Positions 25,323 through 38,640 are shown, counted from the first letter of the stretch. The stretch is 64,000 nt of DNA from Mesocentrotus franciscanus (GCA_037976565.1 CP137668.1:35540088-35604087); one strand, 5' to 3'. Notes: generated by a model from the letters alone, not told the origin. Program-made: numbers and translations.

Positions 25323-27566
25323 CATGGGTGTCGATCCGGGGATGGGGATATACCCCCCAATATTTCAGGTGGGGGATGGCCTGTACAATCATCCCCCAAT
25401 AATTCACCATAAAAAAAAATGAAGAGAAAAATTAATGATGAGAGCCCGATGAGAGTAGTTAATGGTTATTACTTGCAAGAGACCATCAATATACACATTT
25501 TGCTATCTCATTTTCATAATACATACATTTATAAATAGAAAACGAAGTAAATGAGACAACCGTATATGAGACAAGAATGAATTGAATTCTCGCTCATACG
25601 GCTTCATCAGGAATTGATGAATTTATTGAATTTATTCAATCAACAGAATCATAGAAATGCAGTGCGCCAAATGCAAAGCCGCAGCGTTAAAAAGCAACGA
25701 GCTAAATGTTAAGCGCGAAGCGCAAAAGTGCAAAAAAGAAGTAGAGAGTGGGAGAGAGAGATAATGAGAGACAGAGAGGATAATAACCCAGGTAGCAAGC
25801 ACATGTGGGACCCACATTGGCACCGTATTCTCTGAAACATGGGCCCCATATGGAAAACCATCTGGGGCCCTAAGGCATCTGCACCCAAGAAGCATATGGG
25901 ACCCATATGGGTAAACCCATATAAGACAGATGGGACCCAGATGGGACCCATACCAAACTGGGCCCAAATGGGTATGCCCAGCTTAATCCCATCTGGAACC
26001 CATAAGGGCTGGCCCAGATAGATCCCATATGAGTTACTAAATATTGGCCCCATATGGGATACATATATGGGTTCCATTTAATAGCCCAGATGGCACAAGT
26101 GACCCAATTCATCCCCATATGGGCCCCATATGGGCTTGCTACCTGGGAAAAAGGGAAAAGGGGAAGAAACGGGCAGAAGAAAAAAGGAAGGGGAAGAGAA
26201 AAGGAAGAAAGACAAGAGAAAGAGGGACATATATATTCCAGCATTTTCTCAGGGAACTGATGTGAATGGGCGATGAAAAAGAGGTTGACTTTAAAGTAAC
26301 CTACAATGAAATATTGCTCATGTTTATTTCTTACAATGTCAAAATTACTTTACGGGATCCCCTCCCTAAAAAGCTTAGGCATGGGTGATGGTAGGTATGA
26401 GGTTAATGCATGATCAGGAATTAGTTGAGTGGATGGAAAAGAAGTGAGAAATAAGCTGAAAGAAACATGGAAAATTGCCATGGAATGATGGAAGGCAATG
26501 TGAGACAGGCCCAACATGTTCTAAAACAAGTAATAATATTCAAGAATAGTTATGATTTCTTTCACCTAGGATTTCTTCAAAAACTAAATAAAAACGGGTA
26601 AATAATCAATGCCACATTATTGACAGGGCTTAAAAGGAAAGTGAAAAGAAAACAAGAAACAAAAAGATTGAATGAAATTTGGGACTTTTGTTTATAACAC
26701 CCTTCCAATAATAATGCACCTTCTAAGACTGGTTATAGTTTTTGAAAAAAAATAGTGCTCTGGTCAGGGCCTTAGGGGAATATTATGCTTATATTTTAGA
26801 GCGTATCTGGTATGATAAGTATATCTGGGTGAAGAATGATATAATAGAAGTTTGTTGTTTGGTAGTTGGAACGTAAGTTTTATATTATGTTTTTACGAAA
26901 CAGACAGTTTGTAAGAGATCAGGAGTGGAAATTTTCTGTCATTTTGACAACCAAATTTTGCATCAGTGATATTCTGTTTCATTGAATTGAGTTTCCCGCC
27001 GAGAGGATTCAGTTGGTTTAATTAAAGAAGGAAGAGAGTCAAATGAAGAACCAAAAGCAATATGTTTTTCATTTACTAATGAGAACTATGTTTTTGAGAT
27101 CTCCTTACACAGAATATTGGAATGGGTTTTTCACGATCAATGTTGTTTGGAGACATCAATATTCATAAAATGTATGTTTCTATCACCAGGAAATAAAGAA
27201 TTTTCTGTCTACATGAACCTTTCCTGGTTGCTTATTAATGCATTTGCCCACTGGTAACATAGTACTTTCACAAGTTTATATCCCTCACCATTGGATTTTT
27301 TTTTGGTAGTGTCCAAATTTCGTTTAAAAATAGATGATATCAGTCTGGTAAGAGTCAGGACTAACATTTAGCATGTTATTAATTTGATTACCACTCTTAT
27401 ATTCTCTGAAATGTTATCTTTATTGAGGGTGACTTGAAAAAGTTAATTACTTGGAAGGGAGGGGTGCAACCTGCCACACACTTCTACCTCTTGGTTGCTT
27501 TAATCCATTGCCGACAATATTTTGGCACCTATCATCCCCAACCACGGATACAAATCGACACCCCTG
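25323..27566. mobile_element. 2.2-kb non-autonomous hAT-like element
   Basis: The ends are 'catgggtgtcgatccg' and the inverted 'atcgacacccctg' (reverse complement 'caggggtgtcgat'). 'cctacaac' flanks it on both sides (25315-25322, 27567-27574). Unit B (about 44230-44250) lacks the insertion and joins the flanks directly, though without an exact single copy of the target. The interior has no transposase frame and hosts a nested MITE. Both termini also carry a second inverted layer, 'ggggatggggatatacc' against 'cccaaccacgg'. Confidence 0.9.
25787..26147. mobile_element. Nested MITE ('cccaggtagcaagc' ends) with CATATGGG repeats
   Basis: The inverted termini 'cccaggtagcaagc' and 'gcttgctacctggg' are exact over 14 bp. 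The interior is a run of degenerate self-complementary units around 'cccatatggg', so open frames appear on both strands but are artefacts. It sits inside the element at 25323-27566, so it is the younger insertion. Confidence 0.88.
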
Positions 27567-27889
27567 CCTACAACCTTATCATTTCGAAAGAAAAAAGGTG
27601 AAAAAATGACAAAACAAGAATGTGAAAATTAATAGACGCCTGCGGCTCAGAATGAGTCGTTTACGCAGGCAACGTCAGTATCGCCATGGATATATAGAGG
27701 TACGTTTATTACCCTATGATCGCGAAATCATTCCATATGATAGGAATGTAAAAAGATATGAATATCCTCATTTATCATGTGGCCATGCGTAAATCAAACA
27801 GAAACTGCGCTACAGCTGCTGGTATGGAGAACGAAAACGAAAATAGAATGCGGGTATATCCAAAGTTAAGATCCACTACTGATCCTGCT

Positions 27890-28075
27890 GTAGTAGCAAA
27901 TGTTGTTTTCTGTTGGGTGATAGAGCATTCGCTGCTTCACCTAAGTTGTAGAACGGTCTCCATCAGGACCTTTGCTCTTGTGATCAGCTATCTACTTTCA
28001 AAACTCAGCTTAAGGCATACATATGCCAAATTACATATAACTAGACACTGCTGCAGTCTTTCTCAAGTGAATCAT
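27890..28075 (+). pseudogene. LINE ORF C-terminal remnant
   Basis: The plus strand, with frame breaks, reads like the last ~45 residues of a CR1/L2-type LINE protein ('GDRAF', 'ASPKL.NGL', 'TFKTQLKAY'). The same remnant is at 44540-44725, so it predates the duplication. It lies about 350 bp upstream of the GPCR start codon in both units and could contribute promoter sequence. Confidence 0.65.
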
Positions 28076-28420
28076 GAACTACAAGAAAAAGGCTTTTTGA
28101 ATTTTTGAAACTAAAAGTTTTTTTAAAAACAAAGTCCCAAGTTGGATTAAATTTGATTTGATCGTTGTAATTGTAGGAGATCTACGGTTTGTGGCTTATG
28201 ATGTAGAACTTTTGCTATGCTATGAAATAAATACTTTTCCTCGGCGTGAATCGAGGATTTGAAGACATTAATAATTATTGAGAAGTCGCGCCATGTTTGC
28301 TTAATTGACATGAATGCATCAAAACGTTGAGGATAGTATCTAAAAGAAGCAGTACCGTGTATACGTCAGTCTCATGAATGCATCAGAAATTTGAAGGCAT
28401 AATTATCAAGAAGCAGTGCA

Positions 28421-31400
28421 ATGACTTTGTCATTTTTATCGACGGACACCGTCATGGTGGACTCCAACATCACTGGAGATCCCCTACATGACAGGAACAG
28501 TCCTGAAGCGATAACCGAAGTCGTTACCCTGATCATCATCATGGTCGCCTCGTTCTTTGCGAACATCTTGGCGATGACGCAGATACTGACGTCGCCGAAG
28601 CTGAAGAAACACCATCACAATCTTCTGATGGCCAATCTCAACGTCATCGACCTCGGTGTCGTGCTGTTCAGTATGACGTTCTCTGTAGTCTCCATTATCG
28701 ACGACGGTTATCTACTTTCCAACCGAATAGTTTGTACGGTAAGACCAATGCCAACTGTTTATCATCCTCTTTACTACTCTTTAAGTCACTTAAAAAAAAC
28801 CTGACTTACTCAATTGAAACAAATGCCCAAAGTGTCTAATTTAAAAAAGTAGAAACAAAATTACTGTATTTTTCTTTTCATTCTGTACCCACGTCAATGA
28901 ATGATTTTTTTATAGCATAATAAATTAAGCCAAGTTATTTGTAATTTAATTGATGCATTATTAGTTCATTTTTATGTCAACGCAGGTTAGAGGGAAAAAA
29001 CGTTGTACATACGTATCTACGTTTATGGAAAATTCTTAGGAAAGCAAAGAAGCTAGAGAATCATTTAAACCAAGTTTTTTTTATATTCATAATCGAATTC
29101 AACTTTTCGCTCACTCTTGAATAAACATTTGAGCAAGGACAAACTTGTATAAAAGTTGCCTTTGGATACAAATCTTGATACTCCTTTATATTTGTCTTTT
29201 TCATTTTCTTAGATATATGTCGATTTCCAAATTCATTTTATTGAACGGAAAGTATCCTTCTCTCTCTATCTCTCTTTGTGTCCTTCAGATAAATGGCTTC
29301 TTTGCTATTTCGTGCACCATCGGCAACTTCATTAACGTCATGTGTATCGCAGTTGACCGATACCTCTCCATCGTCTGGCCCGCCCGTTTTCCGCAAACTC
29401 GACGTCGGATGTACTTGACGATCATTTTCGTCTGGGTGGTTTGTTTCTCGCTCGGAATGCCGCCTGCAGTCGGCTTTCTAACCACCTACGAATACACTAA
29501 GGACACACATCATTGTTCTCCCAAATGGGACGGCGAGTCGTGTACATACTACATAATCTGGTCCACGGTCATTTTTGTGATAACCGTACCGGTGATGATC
29601 ATCTGCTATGTATGCATCATATATCACATCCTAAAGAGTGACCGGCTACTCCGCTCCTTCGATACAACAAGAAGAGCCACACATGTGTCCAAGAAATCGT
29701 CAGGGTTAAGAGTTCATGGGAACCACCGGGTGAATTCAAATCTAAGACCGGATTGTTTAGAATGTTCATTTCCTGGTGTTTCGATGCAGTCGATGGAAGA
29801 TGTCCATAGGCATAGTGCTGAGAAATATAAGGACAGTCGTGACGATGCGTTCGGCTCAAAGGAGAACAAAGGATTTCAAAAGGACGAATGTGTTCCTGAT
29901 AATATCGTAAAGGATGAATCCTTCGTTGACAGTATGAAGTCTGGACCGTATGTTATATCCGGACAGATAGATAAACTGGCCCCATCTTGTAAACGTTTCG
30001 CTGGCGACGGACCCGATGTCGCTCAGCGTCGTTCAATGTCTCGTCAGCCACAGAATAATCCGGCATCAACCACAAATCCGACTAACACGGATAGTGCGGA
30101 GACGGGGCGCAGCGGGAATAAGAATTCGACAAAGAAGCGAAGACTGAGCCGAGAGAAACGCGTGGCTTTAACAGGTAGGACACGATGCTAGGACATTACA
30201 CCCCTAGACAAATATCTTTTGCTAGCCCACTTTACTCGGTTAAATAATGAATAATCAGGCCATTACACACAATTGCAACGTAGTTTTATCTAGAACTGTG
30301 TAAAGATAGAAACGGAAATCCATTGATTACAATGCAGGTCATAGGATGTTAACAAATTTGTCCCGCGGGCCAGGAGTATTTTCAAAATTACGTCGGAGGC
30401 CTTAATGAAGTTAGTTTTTATTTGTAAATATTCAGTTCCGGGAGAAAAGTAAGTCGTGTTTTTAAATGAGTGGGAGGGTTGAAATTATTTGTTTCTCTAT
30501 CTTTCTCAACTGTTAGTTTTTATTATTTCATAGCTATGCTTTAAAACCTTACTTGAGTATCTGAAAGTCCGACTTCTGGAAAATCATCTCAAGAGAGACG
30601 CGTTTGTGATTTTTCCATGATACAACTCACTCGGCTCGGCTAGCACGCCGAGCACGCCGAGCAGCCGTGACCCGTCTGTTCAATCGAAGCCCAAGTCTGC
30701 ACGTCAAAAATCAGAATGTCTTTTATCTTTGTTTGAATCATTGTCTTTTTTCCATTTAACCTCAAGAAAGAAAGTATCGTCTAAACAGTTTGTCATTTAG
30801 TAGTGAGGCATCTTTGTGAAAGGAAATCAGTGATAAACTAGTTTTTATTTTAAGTGTCATGTTGTTATTTTACGGAATGTTTTAATAACACGTCATCACC
30901 AATTGATTTGAGTAATGCTGGAATAAAAATGCATTATCTTGTCTTGATTCTAAATATTTGAACTTAGCGAAACCATCAGTAATTTAAGAAGAATTCAAGG
31001 CCACAAGATCAAGAATATTACAAGAAAGAAAGAGTAGGGCTAATCTCGAAACGCAAGATACCATGGCTTGTAAGGAACTTCATGGGCAATTCTAGGTACT
31101 TTTCGTTTTCGGTCCCTCCGCTATCACTCTCTCGTAGGGCCGTCAACTTCATGCAATCAGCATACGTTTACAAAACCATGATGATGTTGGTAACGTATGA
31201 GACAAAACACCTTTTACTTGTCCTAGTACGAATTGGTAGGAATTCTAGTCAGTGATTTCTTGTTGTTGTCATAAAGACCGAGGGAAATAGTTATGCGTCG
31301 TATTTGAAAGAAGATTTCCAAAAGTTACTTTCGAGGTACATCTTTTAATTCTCTCTCTCTCTTTGTACAGGGGCAATGTTGGTCCTCACCACTATACTAT

Positions 31401-31636
31401 GTTGGACACCCTACAGTGCCATCCACTTATGTCACATACAGATGGACGTCGGTCATTCCTTTGGCATCACCACCATGTGGGCAGCATACATCAACTCCTT
31501 GTTGGATCCCCTTGTCTATGTTTTCATGAACAGGAAAGAGAGGACCATCCAGCATGTAAGCAGAATCTTGACAACCTTCTGTGATGTACCAAGGAAGATC
31601 TGGAGAAGGCTTCGTGGCAGAGGCTATGATGAGTGA
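28421..31636 (+). CDS. Rhodopsin-class GPCR, gene A (exons 28421-28738, 29289-30174, 31371-31636)
   Basis: The predicted product is 489 aa, a seven-helix plasma-membrane receptor. The N-terminus has an N-glycosylation site (NIT, residues 16-18). TM1 carries N48 (position 1.50), TM2 'NLNVIDL' with D77 (2.50). TM3 starts after C105 (3.25) and ends in DRY 129-131. W155 is 4.50 and P207 is 5.50, and loop 2 has C182 and C191. Intracellular loop 3 is long (about 180 residues), Ser-rich and ends in a basic stretch 'KKRRLSREKRVALTG'. TM6 has 'CWTPY' (W413) and TM7 'NSLLDPLVYVF' (D447, P448, Y451). Splice sites are GTAAGA/CAG (phase 0) and GTAGGA/CAG (phase 1). Position 3.32 is Ala and 7.43 is Tyr, so it is neither a typical amine receptor nor an opsin. 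The TM3 pattern 'C...GF.......N.....IA.DRY' faintly recalls melatonin/Moody-type receptors. The ligand is unknown. Confidence 0.93.
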
Positions 31637-31707
31637 TTACAGTGGCGTATCCACGAAATTCATGAACAAGGAAAGGGGCGAAAGTCTATACATGTTATTG
31701 TTATAAA

Positions 31708-31990
31708 CAGGGGGTGAGATCTTGTGCAAATTGGAGGGGGAGAAATGTGGCCTACCTGGTTAGCCTCAAGTGACGTAAACTCACAGGAATCGACTCGTAG
31801 CCGGGAGGTTCCGGTTTCGAAACAAAGTCGATGCGCTAGTGACCTTTGGGTAAGGCATTGATCCTCATTACCAAGTTCCTCGGAGAGAAGACTTAAAGCC
31901 GTTAGTCCCCTGGCTGGTTGCTCTCTTATAAGCATACAATGATTTCTTAGCAGCCAGGTGAAACAAACCATCAAACAAATAAACAAATTA
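31708..31990 (+). repeat. tRNA-derived SINE with damaged head
   Basis: This matches 54177-54550, sharing 'gatgcgctagtgacctttgg' and 'ctcattaccaagttcctcgg'. The tRNA-like head seen in unit B is partly deleted here; only the B box ('ggttccggtttcgaaac') remains. Confidence 0.75.
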
Positions 31991-32198
31991 GGATATACAC
32001 AGGCTTCATCCTATACTGTAAAACGACTCTGGATGACCATTGCTCTACAGACCTTCTGCAATGAAGAATTTTAAAGAGCAATCTTCAGACACGCACTGGC
32101 ATCATCGTACATAGCTGTAGGGACATCCGCAATTGTATATTCAAGAGATTCACCATCGAGTTATAACTTTTAAGCCAATAATACGTGTTTTTGTTTAA

Positions 32199-32199
<1 letters not shown>

Positions 32200-32237
<38 letters not shown>

Positions 32238-33115
32238 TACATTTATAGAGCGCAGAAGCTATCCAACATTAAAGGAACTTGGTAACATTGTTCAGATGAG
32301 AGAAAATGGTGCTAAGGTAATGACTTCAATGCTAGATGTACACTAAAAGATCATTTGAAAGTCCGAGTGAAAACAGACCATTAATAACGATAAAAATTGG
32401 GAAAAACTGATCTGATCGATTCCAGAATTCTCCCAACTATATTATTATATTTTAATTACAGTTTAGGTGAATGAAAATCGCCACAAAGCAATGAATTGGC
32501 TCTATATACCATTCCAAACGTTTAAGTATTGAAAGATTTTTAAAAGCCTGCTTTATGTCTTATTTTCATGGAAAAACGGTTGGGAAAATATAAAAATTGG
32601 TTGGGAGAATGTACTGTAAGAGGGTGTCGCACAGTGACGCCTTCATAGAAAACCATAAATATCTTTGTGGTTTGAGAACTTTTTAAGGATTTTTTGCATG
32701 TTAGAGGGTCAGTACGGTAGAAGGAATATAAATAAGTAACATTTCATACAAAAATCACGCATTTTTTCATTAACCTTCAACAATGTTAACGAGTCACCTT
32801 AAGTATGTATTCTACTGCGCTATATACAAGAGCTCCTGATATGCTTAGATTTACAGTTTATTGAAAAGATGTGCTTTCAATTTTAATTTAAAGATATTCA
32901 CAGATGGTGATTTCCTGACTTCTAATGGTAAGTTATTCCAGAGTTTTGGGGCTGCACAAGCAAATGCTCGATCACCTAACGTTATTTTGTTTTGACAGAT
33001 GGGTCTGAAGCAACAAAGTATTTCGGGGACTGCGCAAGTTGCAATTGTGTTGATTAAGTTTGAAATTCAACAGTTCTTTGACGTAAACACACTTATAATT
33101 TAGAAGTAAACTTTG
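32200..33115 (-). mobile_element. LINE fragment inserted in unit A only
   Basis: Unit B passes straight from the 'taatac' stretch at 54738 to 'gcttttcttttgacaac' at 54802. Unit A has about 900 bp more. On the minus strand, 33000-32840 encodes 'DRAFACAAPKLWNNLP' then 'VNIFKLKLKAHLFNK', the usual C-terminal end of a CR1/L2-type LINE protein, followed by a stop. A (taa)n run at 32200-32235 is the likely tail. The remainder is decayed. Confidence 0.75.
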
Positions 33116-34105
33116 CTTTTCTTTTGATAACACCATACTGAGGACTACACCCAACGCATTATTCATGTAATTAAGTTAATTGACTTAGTCAAAGGTAATA
33201 TATATGTATATACATATCTGAACAGTTTTATTTTCCTATAAAAACAAAATACTTTCCATTTAACGGGTGATGAACGAATAGAGTTTCATTCGAAGTATTA
33301 CATTTGTGTGAGAGCTTAATACAAGCTCCTCTCTTTCAATCTTTAAAAATAAATGTCAAGTAATTATAAATTTGTTGTAATCACATGGTTGTTATCCTAT
33401 ATAACCTCTTTTTTCCTTACTTTTTGTAACCCTCGCAATGTTGTTGTTTATATATGTCAATAATTATTTGTATATTGATATTTTCTAGTATTTCATGTTG
33501 AACTTTTTTTTTTCATGTTTTTATTATGTTGCAGCAGGGCGTCATTGTAAAGCATTTTTTAACTGAATGACTTACGTCTGCTTTTTAAAGAAGACATGAA
33601 TAAATAAATTAAATAAATGATATATAAATACATGTATGTGTGAAATACTGGGCGTCATATCCCTTCCCACTTTTGAAGAAATAAAATGTATGAATGGCAA
33701 TTTTTTCAAATCCATTAACTCTTTGAAATTTCATTTTTGAAAAGTTATTGAAATTATTATGACAGGTATTGGTTTGGTCCAGTAAAAATAACTTGCAACG
33801 CACTAGAATAACTAGATCAATGTTAGTCTTGTAATTGTACAGAGTACATCCTTTGCGTTCGTTTTGCTTTGTTGCGTGAGAGAGCTCAACCTCTTATCTG
33901 AATTACGAATTACGCATTTTTACATAATGAATTTAGGGATGTGTTTTTTTTCTTTTCTTTGTAGTTTTTATTGTACTTATATCCATTTTAATTATACTGA
34001 AGTCTGTTTAATACGAATTCATCAAATGTGAATTTGTATGTTAGTGGTATAGTATAATGTTATTAAAAAGATATCTATTACCTGATATTATACCCTTGCT
34101 TTTTT
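33116..34105. other. Conserved 3' flank of unit A, including another LINE 3' end
   Basis: It aligns with 54800-55795. 'cagcagggcgtcattgtaaagc' and 'gacatgaataaataaatt' look like a LINE 3' end. No gene is seen. Confidence 0.55.
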
Positions 34106-34194
34106 TGTTGATGATGGAGATCTCTTGAGGACCAACTCGATCATCTGCACGGTAGGTTGATCTTCCTTTCCCGTACGCTTCAAAGAGGAACACA

Positions 34195-34390
34195 CGTATT
34201 TACGAACTTTCGTTTTCTCCGAAGGTTCATTTTCCTGGAAATGAAATAAGTTTTACTGCAATTTCGAACCTTCCGAATGATGATACTTATTTCATTTTCA
34301 GAAGGACGAGTCCTATTAATTTCCTAATTACGAACTTTCGGAATGAAAAACCTTCGGATTAACGAACCTTCGGAAAATGACCTTTTTAAA
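34195..34390. repeat. Repeats of 'gaaccttcgga' in both orientations
   Basis: At least six copies of 'cgaac.ttcgg' or its complement ('ccgaaggttc') lie in about 200 bp, alternating in direction. It may be a worn foldback element in the first intron of pseudogene C. Confidence 0.6.
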
Positions 34391-35119
34391 GACGAGGTTT
34401 AGTAATTGTCATGCAAGTGCTTTATTAATGAACCTATATCAAAATTATTGAGATTTCTGAATTATCGAAATTGTAGCGAATGGACAGAAAATTATTGAAA
34501 ATCGAAAAGAGTAAATTAACTGCACACAGATATTGGGAAATGGGACCACACACATACACGTGGCATGATAAATTTGGTCGAAATCTTTAAGGCATTTCTT
34601 GTCATATTCTAACAAAGAGTACAAGAAAATACATAATGAAATAAGCTAATTTCCTATGAGATTTTTTGGGTAAATTTTAATCCAATCGTAATAGTTTTGA
34701 TGCAGATTATGTAAATATCATAATCATCTTATCTACCAAAGTAAATACAGCCATGATGAGCTATCACATCTATATCAATAGAAAACACACCGAAATTCCA
34801 GACATCAATAATACCAAAACGCGTAATTTTCTGCAGAAGGTAAATAACTGGACAATGTATTAAATTTGTAAGTTGGCATATATTCCAATACTTATTTTTT
34901 CCGAAATTAAAACCGGAACGATGGCCTGCTATATTGATTAATGGCTTAATATCTCATTAGTTAACTTTGGACAATACTGTACCACTTCATATACCTGCAG
35001 CTGACCAGTAAATGATACCGGACACTCTCAGATTGGTGTTGGTGTTTAAAAATCTTACTCTTTAATAATATTAAGGCATATCAATGCGGACGTTTTATTT
35101 GCCGCTGGTGTCGGGACAA

Positions 35120-35431
35120 TTGAAGTTCGGTAGATAAGAGAAGTTATTCTGCATTTGCATTAAAATTGCACATAATTATATTGGCTGACAAAAAAGTGAC
35201 GGGCTCTTAAAGCGCACCTAGTGCGATATGATGAAAAAAATGTTTATATGAGGCTGACAAAATGTAACAGCATGTTAAATAATTTATGAAATATATGTTT
35301 GTATCACAATATATACAATGTATAAAAATCACAATACAAACATATATTTCATAAATTTTTTGTCAGCCAATATAATTATATGCAATTTTAATGCAAATGC
35401 AGAATACCTTTTCTTATCTACCGAACTTCAA
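35120..35431. mobile_element. Foldback element, arms over 75 bp
   Basis: The outer arms begin 'ttgaagttcggtagataag' and end with its complement. They continue through 'tgcatttgcattaaaattgc' and 'tatattggctgacaaa'. A second inner pair ('aatatatgtttgtat' against 'atacaaacatatatt') makes a nested hairpin. A ~75-bp unmatched piece sits only in the left half. Confidence 0.85.
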
Positions 35432-36622
35432 GGCCGGGTATGGTTTATAAAAAACTATTTAAAAACATCATTCACATACATAGTAATATCAAACAAACAA
35501 AACTTAGAAAAAAATCTAATATTCCGATACTAGTATTGTATTGGTATATAGTATATAGTATTGGTTTGCGTTGTTATTAAAACAGGATGTTTAAAAACCA
35601 TTCGAAATAACTTTCAAGTATTTGAAAATCAGGAATTTGAGAGAAAAAAAATTGCTTGTGTCTCCGTCATATAGCTTCACTATCTTGAGTCTTGACCCTA
35701 AGATAAACAGGATGTCAAGTTGAGGGGTCTCGGGCGTGTATTAGATTCATTCACAAGCCTATTTAGAACTTTAATCGGCCATCGACAACAAAACGATAAC
35801 TACAACATATTCAAATCCTAGAATATGCAGATAAAAAATACTAGCATATTCGCTATGATGGAAATAACTAACAATTATGAACACATAAGAAAACATCGAA
35901 CAGGTGTTTGAAATTAAACGACAATGCTCTTTTTCACTTTTGAAGAACTAAAAGGGGAACTGCTCTATCTAGAGATAAACCCTACCTGATCTCAGTTGCA
36001 ATTCCCTACCTAGTGGAACTCTGAATTCTTTTGAATTCCTATATATTCAGCAAACAATATTGTTGAATTATTTATATTACTAAGACTTAATCTCTACTGA
36101 TCAAACATCTTTTTGCTTCGCTTGTACTATTTGTCTTGTGCAGATCCTCTTTTGTTGCTCAGATCATGAGTTGTATCTTATACCTTTTCACCTGTCATGT
36201 TTGTGATTATAGCAGTGAAAATGTACCTACAACTTTGGGGTCATTATCAATGGCGAAGCTACGGAGACACTACCACCCCCCCCCCCTCTCCCTCCCCCAT
36301 CAAATGGTGAAAAGAGTAAAAAGGGAAGACGGGAAAACAGAGAAATAGTGGGAGGGGCAGGCAACATGAAACAAGATGAAAAGACACTCCAGAAAAAATC
36401 TACTCACTGCATGGCATTGTTTTCTCGTATTTCATCTACCTGGTAACGGTGGTATAAATAATAACATTATGAGTGAAGATTTCATCTATTGAACTGCTAA
36501 GTTTTTCCTCGTTCGTTAGTGCTACAACATTTTCATTCAACATCAAAATACATGTCCAGTAGCCATACTATCTTTCAAATGTAAGGTTCAATTTGACCCA
36601 ACACTGAATTTACAACTGCTGG
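35432..36622. other. Non-coding, intron-1 remnant of pseudogene C
   Basis: AT-rich. A homopurine/pyrimidine patch lies at 36275-36355. No exon is seen. Confidence 0.5.
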
Positions 36623-36656
36623 AGGTATCACCCTTACGCTGCCACCAACGTTTGAA
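36623..36656 (+). repeat. Displaced copy of a piece of GPCR exon 2
   Basis: 'acgctgccaccaacgtt' plus its flank matches 36930-36956 inside the exon (the TM4 stretch 'ITLPPTFE') but lies 120 bp upstream of the acceptor. It is bracketed by 'tttacaactgctggagg' and 'tttacaactactggagg'. Confidence 0.75.
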
Positions 36657-37983
36657 TTTACAACTACTGGAGGAGATGAGTGACAAGGAATACGTAATGT
36701 AATGTCAAATCATACATGCTTTTTACATTTTCACTCAAAGTCCGAACTGTCTCACATTATTTCGTACAGATCTATGGATTCTGCGCCATCACCTGCAGCG
36801 TCGGAAATTTCACCTATGTCATGTGCATCGCCGGTGATCGATACATCTCCATCGTCTGGTCGACACGTTTCCCGGCATCGCGACGTCTAGTGTACTTCAT
36901 CATCACTTTTGTCTGGGTGGCCAGTATCACCATCACGCTGCCACCAACGTTCGAGCTCCTCTCAGCTTTTGAGTACAACGAGGACACCAACCACTGCTCT
37001 CCCAGGTGGGAATATTGTAACTATTACATAAAATGGTTCACGGTTATTTTTGGTGTGACAGTTCCGGTGATGATCATCAGCTATGCATGTATTATTTATC
37101 ACATCCGAAAGAGCGATCGGCAACTCCGCATTTACGACGGTATGAAATCAAGCGCGACAATATCCAAGTAGTTGTCAGAGTCTAAAGGCAGTGGTAGTCT
37201 GCAGAGTTCACAAAACCTTGGGTCGAATGCATTTCGTGATTCGCATCGCTGTCGCTTACCACAGCCGACTGTCAACGCCCAACACGCTAACCTCGGGAAA
37301 CACAACAGTGATGGTGTCTCTGAACCACGTTTGAACCGAGGATTTCAAGGTGATGGTCTCGATCTTCATGAGATCGTAATCGACGAGTATGAAGCCGGAG
37401 GAATGGCGCCAGGACCCTTTTTGATTTCTGGACGGAGATGTAGCCTATCAACAACACAGTCTTCGCCGATCTTTGGCCCGTCCAAAAAGGACAGCGACCC
37501 AAGAACGCAGGACGCCAGTGATAGCAACGGTCAGCGGGAGACTGGTTCAACGCTTCCCAGGTCGAGAGCAGTAGAGAATGGGCAGCATGCGAGGGGACAC
37601 ACGGACTCGGACAAGAAAACTGAGCGTAGACAACGGGTTGCTGTCATTGGTAAAATATTGTTTAAACTTCTCTATTTTCTTTTATTTCCAGCTCAAATTA
37701 TTCAGGTATTCATGAATCATGCTATGTAAGCGAGGACAGTCCAACATTCAGAACAAGCTAGCGAGCATCCTTCCTTATTTACAACTTGGTGATATATATA
37801 GCATGACAATCCTCATTTCTCAATAATTCATTAAGCTCCTCCCCCCACCAAAAAAAAATAATTAACCAGGTTACCACAATGATTAAAAAGTTCGTTGCAC
37901 ACGAGGCGTTATTTCCTTGACATAGGACTGCTTCACCGAACGGGACGACTTTGACGCGTGTCGTGATGATGAGATCTTACCCC

Positions 37984-37988
37984 AAAAA

Positions 37989-38029
<41 letters not shown>

Positions 38030-38095
38030 ACAAATTTAAAAAATTTAAAAAAATCAAAATCAAAATCAAAACCAACAGGAACAGTGCGCACATTG
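37984..38095. repeat. (A)n(TA)n and (aaatc)n low-complexity run
   Basis: Poly-A of about 20 is followed by alternating 'tatatatata' and then 'aaaatcaaaatc' units. It may be the tail of a decayed retroposon in what would be intron 2 of pseudogene C. Confidence 0.85.
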
Positions 38096-38567
38096 CGTTG
38101 ACTAAGGCGACGGTCTCATCCGACCGGCGTAGACGAAGCGAAGGGTCCACGTAGAGATTTTGGGGTTGTACGTGGCCCTCCGCGGTTGGCACGAGCGCAC
38201 TACGCAAGCAATTTCAAGCTACCTGACCCCCGCGTAGCCTAATTTTCCTACGTGGAGAAAATTTGGACATGCACATGTCGCCATGTGGAAAGCGCACCCT
38301 TCAACGCTTACGCAGCGTCCTGACAACATCCTGTGATGTACCAAGGAAGACGTGTCACACAGACGGCTTTGTGGCAAAAGAACCATAGACTGATTGCCTT
38401 GATCTTTCATAAGACACTCCACATCCAACTGGCCAAGAACTCTGTTTTGCTCAAGTTGCGTGTGTGAAACCGATTATAATGTCTAAAGCATCCACCCTAT
38501 ACATCCTTCAAATTCGATTGCATTTTTAACTAGGCCTATTTGTTGAGAGATATACATGTATATTTTC

Positions 38568-38640
38568 AAGATCAGTGTTTCTTATGCAGAAGAAAATAGG
38601 TTGTGCTCTCTCGAAGAAGAACGAAGACGACGGAATGATA
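38568..38640. repeat. Second copy of the window-start sequence
   Basis: Shares 'agatcagtgt', 'ttatgcagaagaaaata', 'tctcgaagaagaa' and 'gacgacggaatga' with 46-190. Confidence 0.6.

Larger units (their letters stand above)
2460..34105. other. Segmental duplication, unit A
   Basis: This block is colinear with 39265-55800. Matched anchors, in order, include: the cAMP-element-like 'atgacgtca' stretch (2658 and 41291); a UTR-like stretch (3000-3900 and 41580-42540); a tRNA-SINE (4207 and 42847); a LINE tail (27890 and 44540); the GPCR gene (28421 and 45087); a second SINE (31708 and 54177); and the 3' flank (33115-34100 and 54800-55795). Unit A is about twice as long, mostly because 5980-25180 has only traces in unit B. 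Confidence 0.9.
34107..38381 (+). pseudogene. GPCR pseudogene C, third paralogue
   Basis: Three remnants lie in the order of genes A and B. Exon 1: only the last 15 codons survive (34107-34151, 'VDDGDLLRTNSIICT'), ending in a GTAGGT donor. Exon 2 (36770-37649) is complete, with intact acceptor and phase-1 donor and 293 codons, the same length as in gene B. It keeps DRY, loop-2 cysteines, TM4 and TM5, but codon 134 is TAG (37169-37171) where genes A and B have Lys; the remaining 159 codons are open. Exon 3: only the tail survives (38312-38381, around 'tgatgtaccaaggaaga'), so TM6 and TM7 are missing. A working receptor is not possible from these pieces. Exon 2 is quite diverged from A and B, so C is an older paralogue. 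Confidence 0.88.
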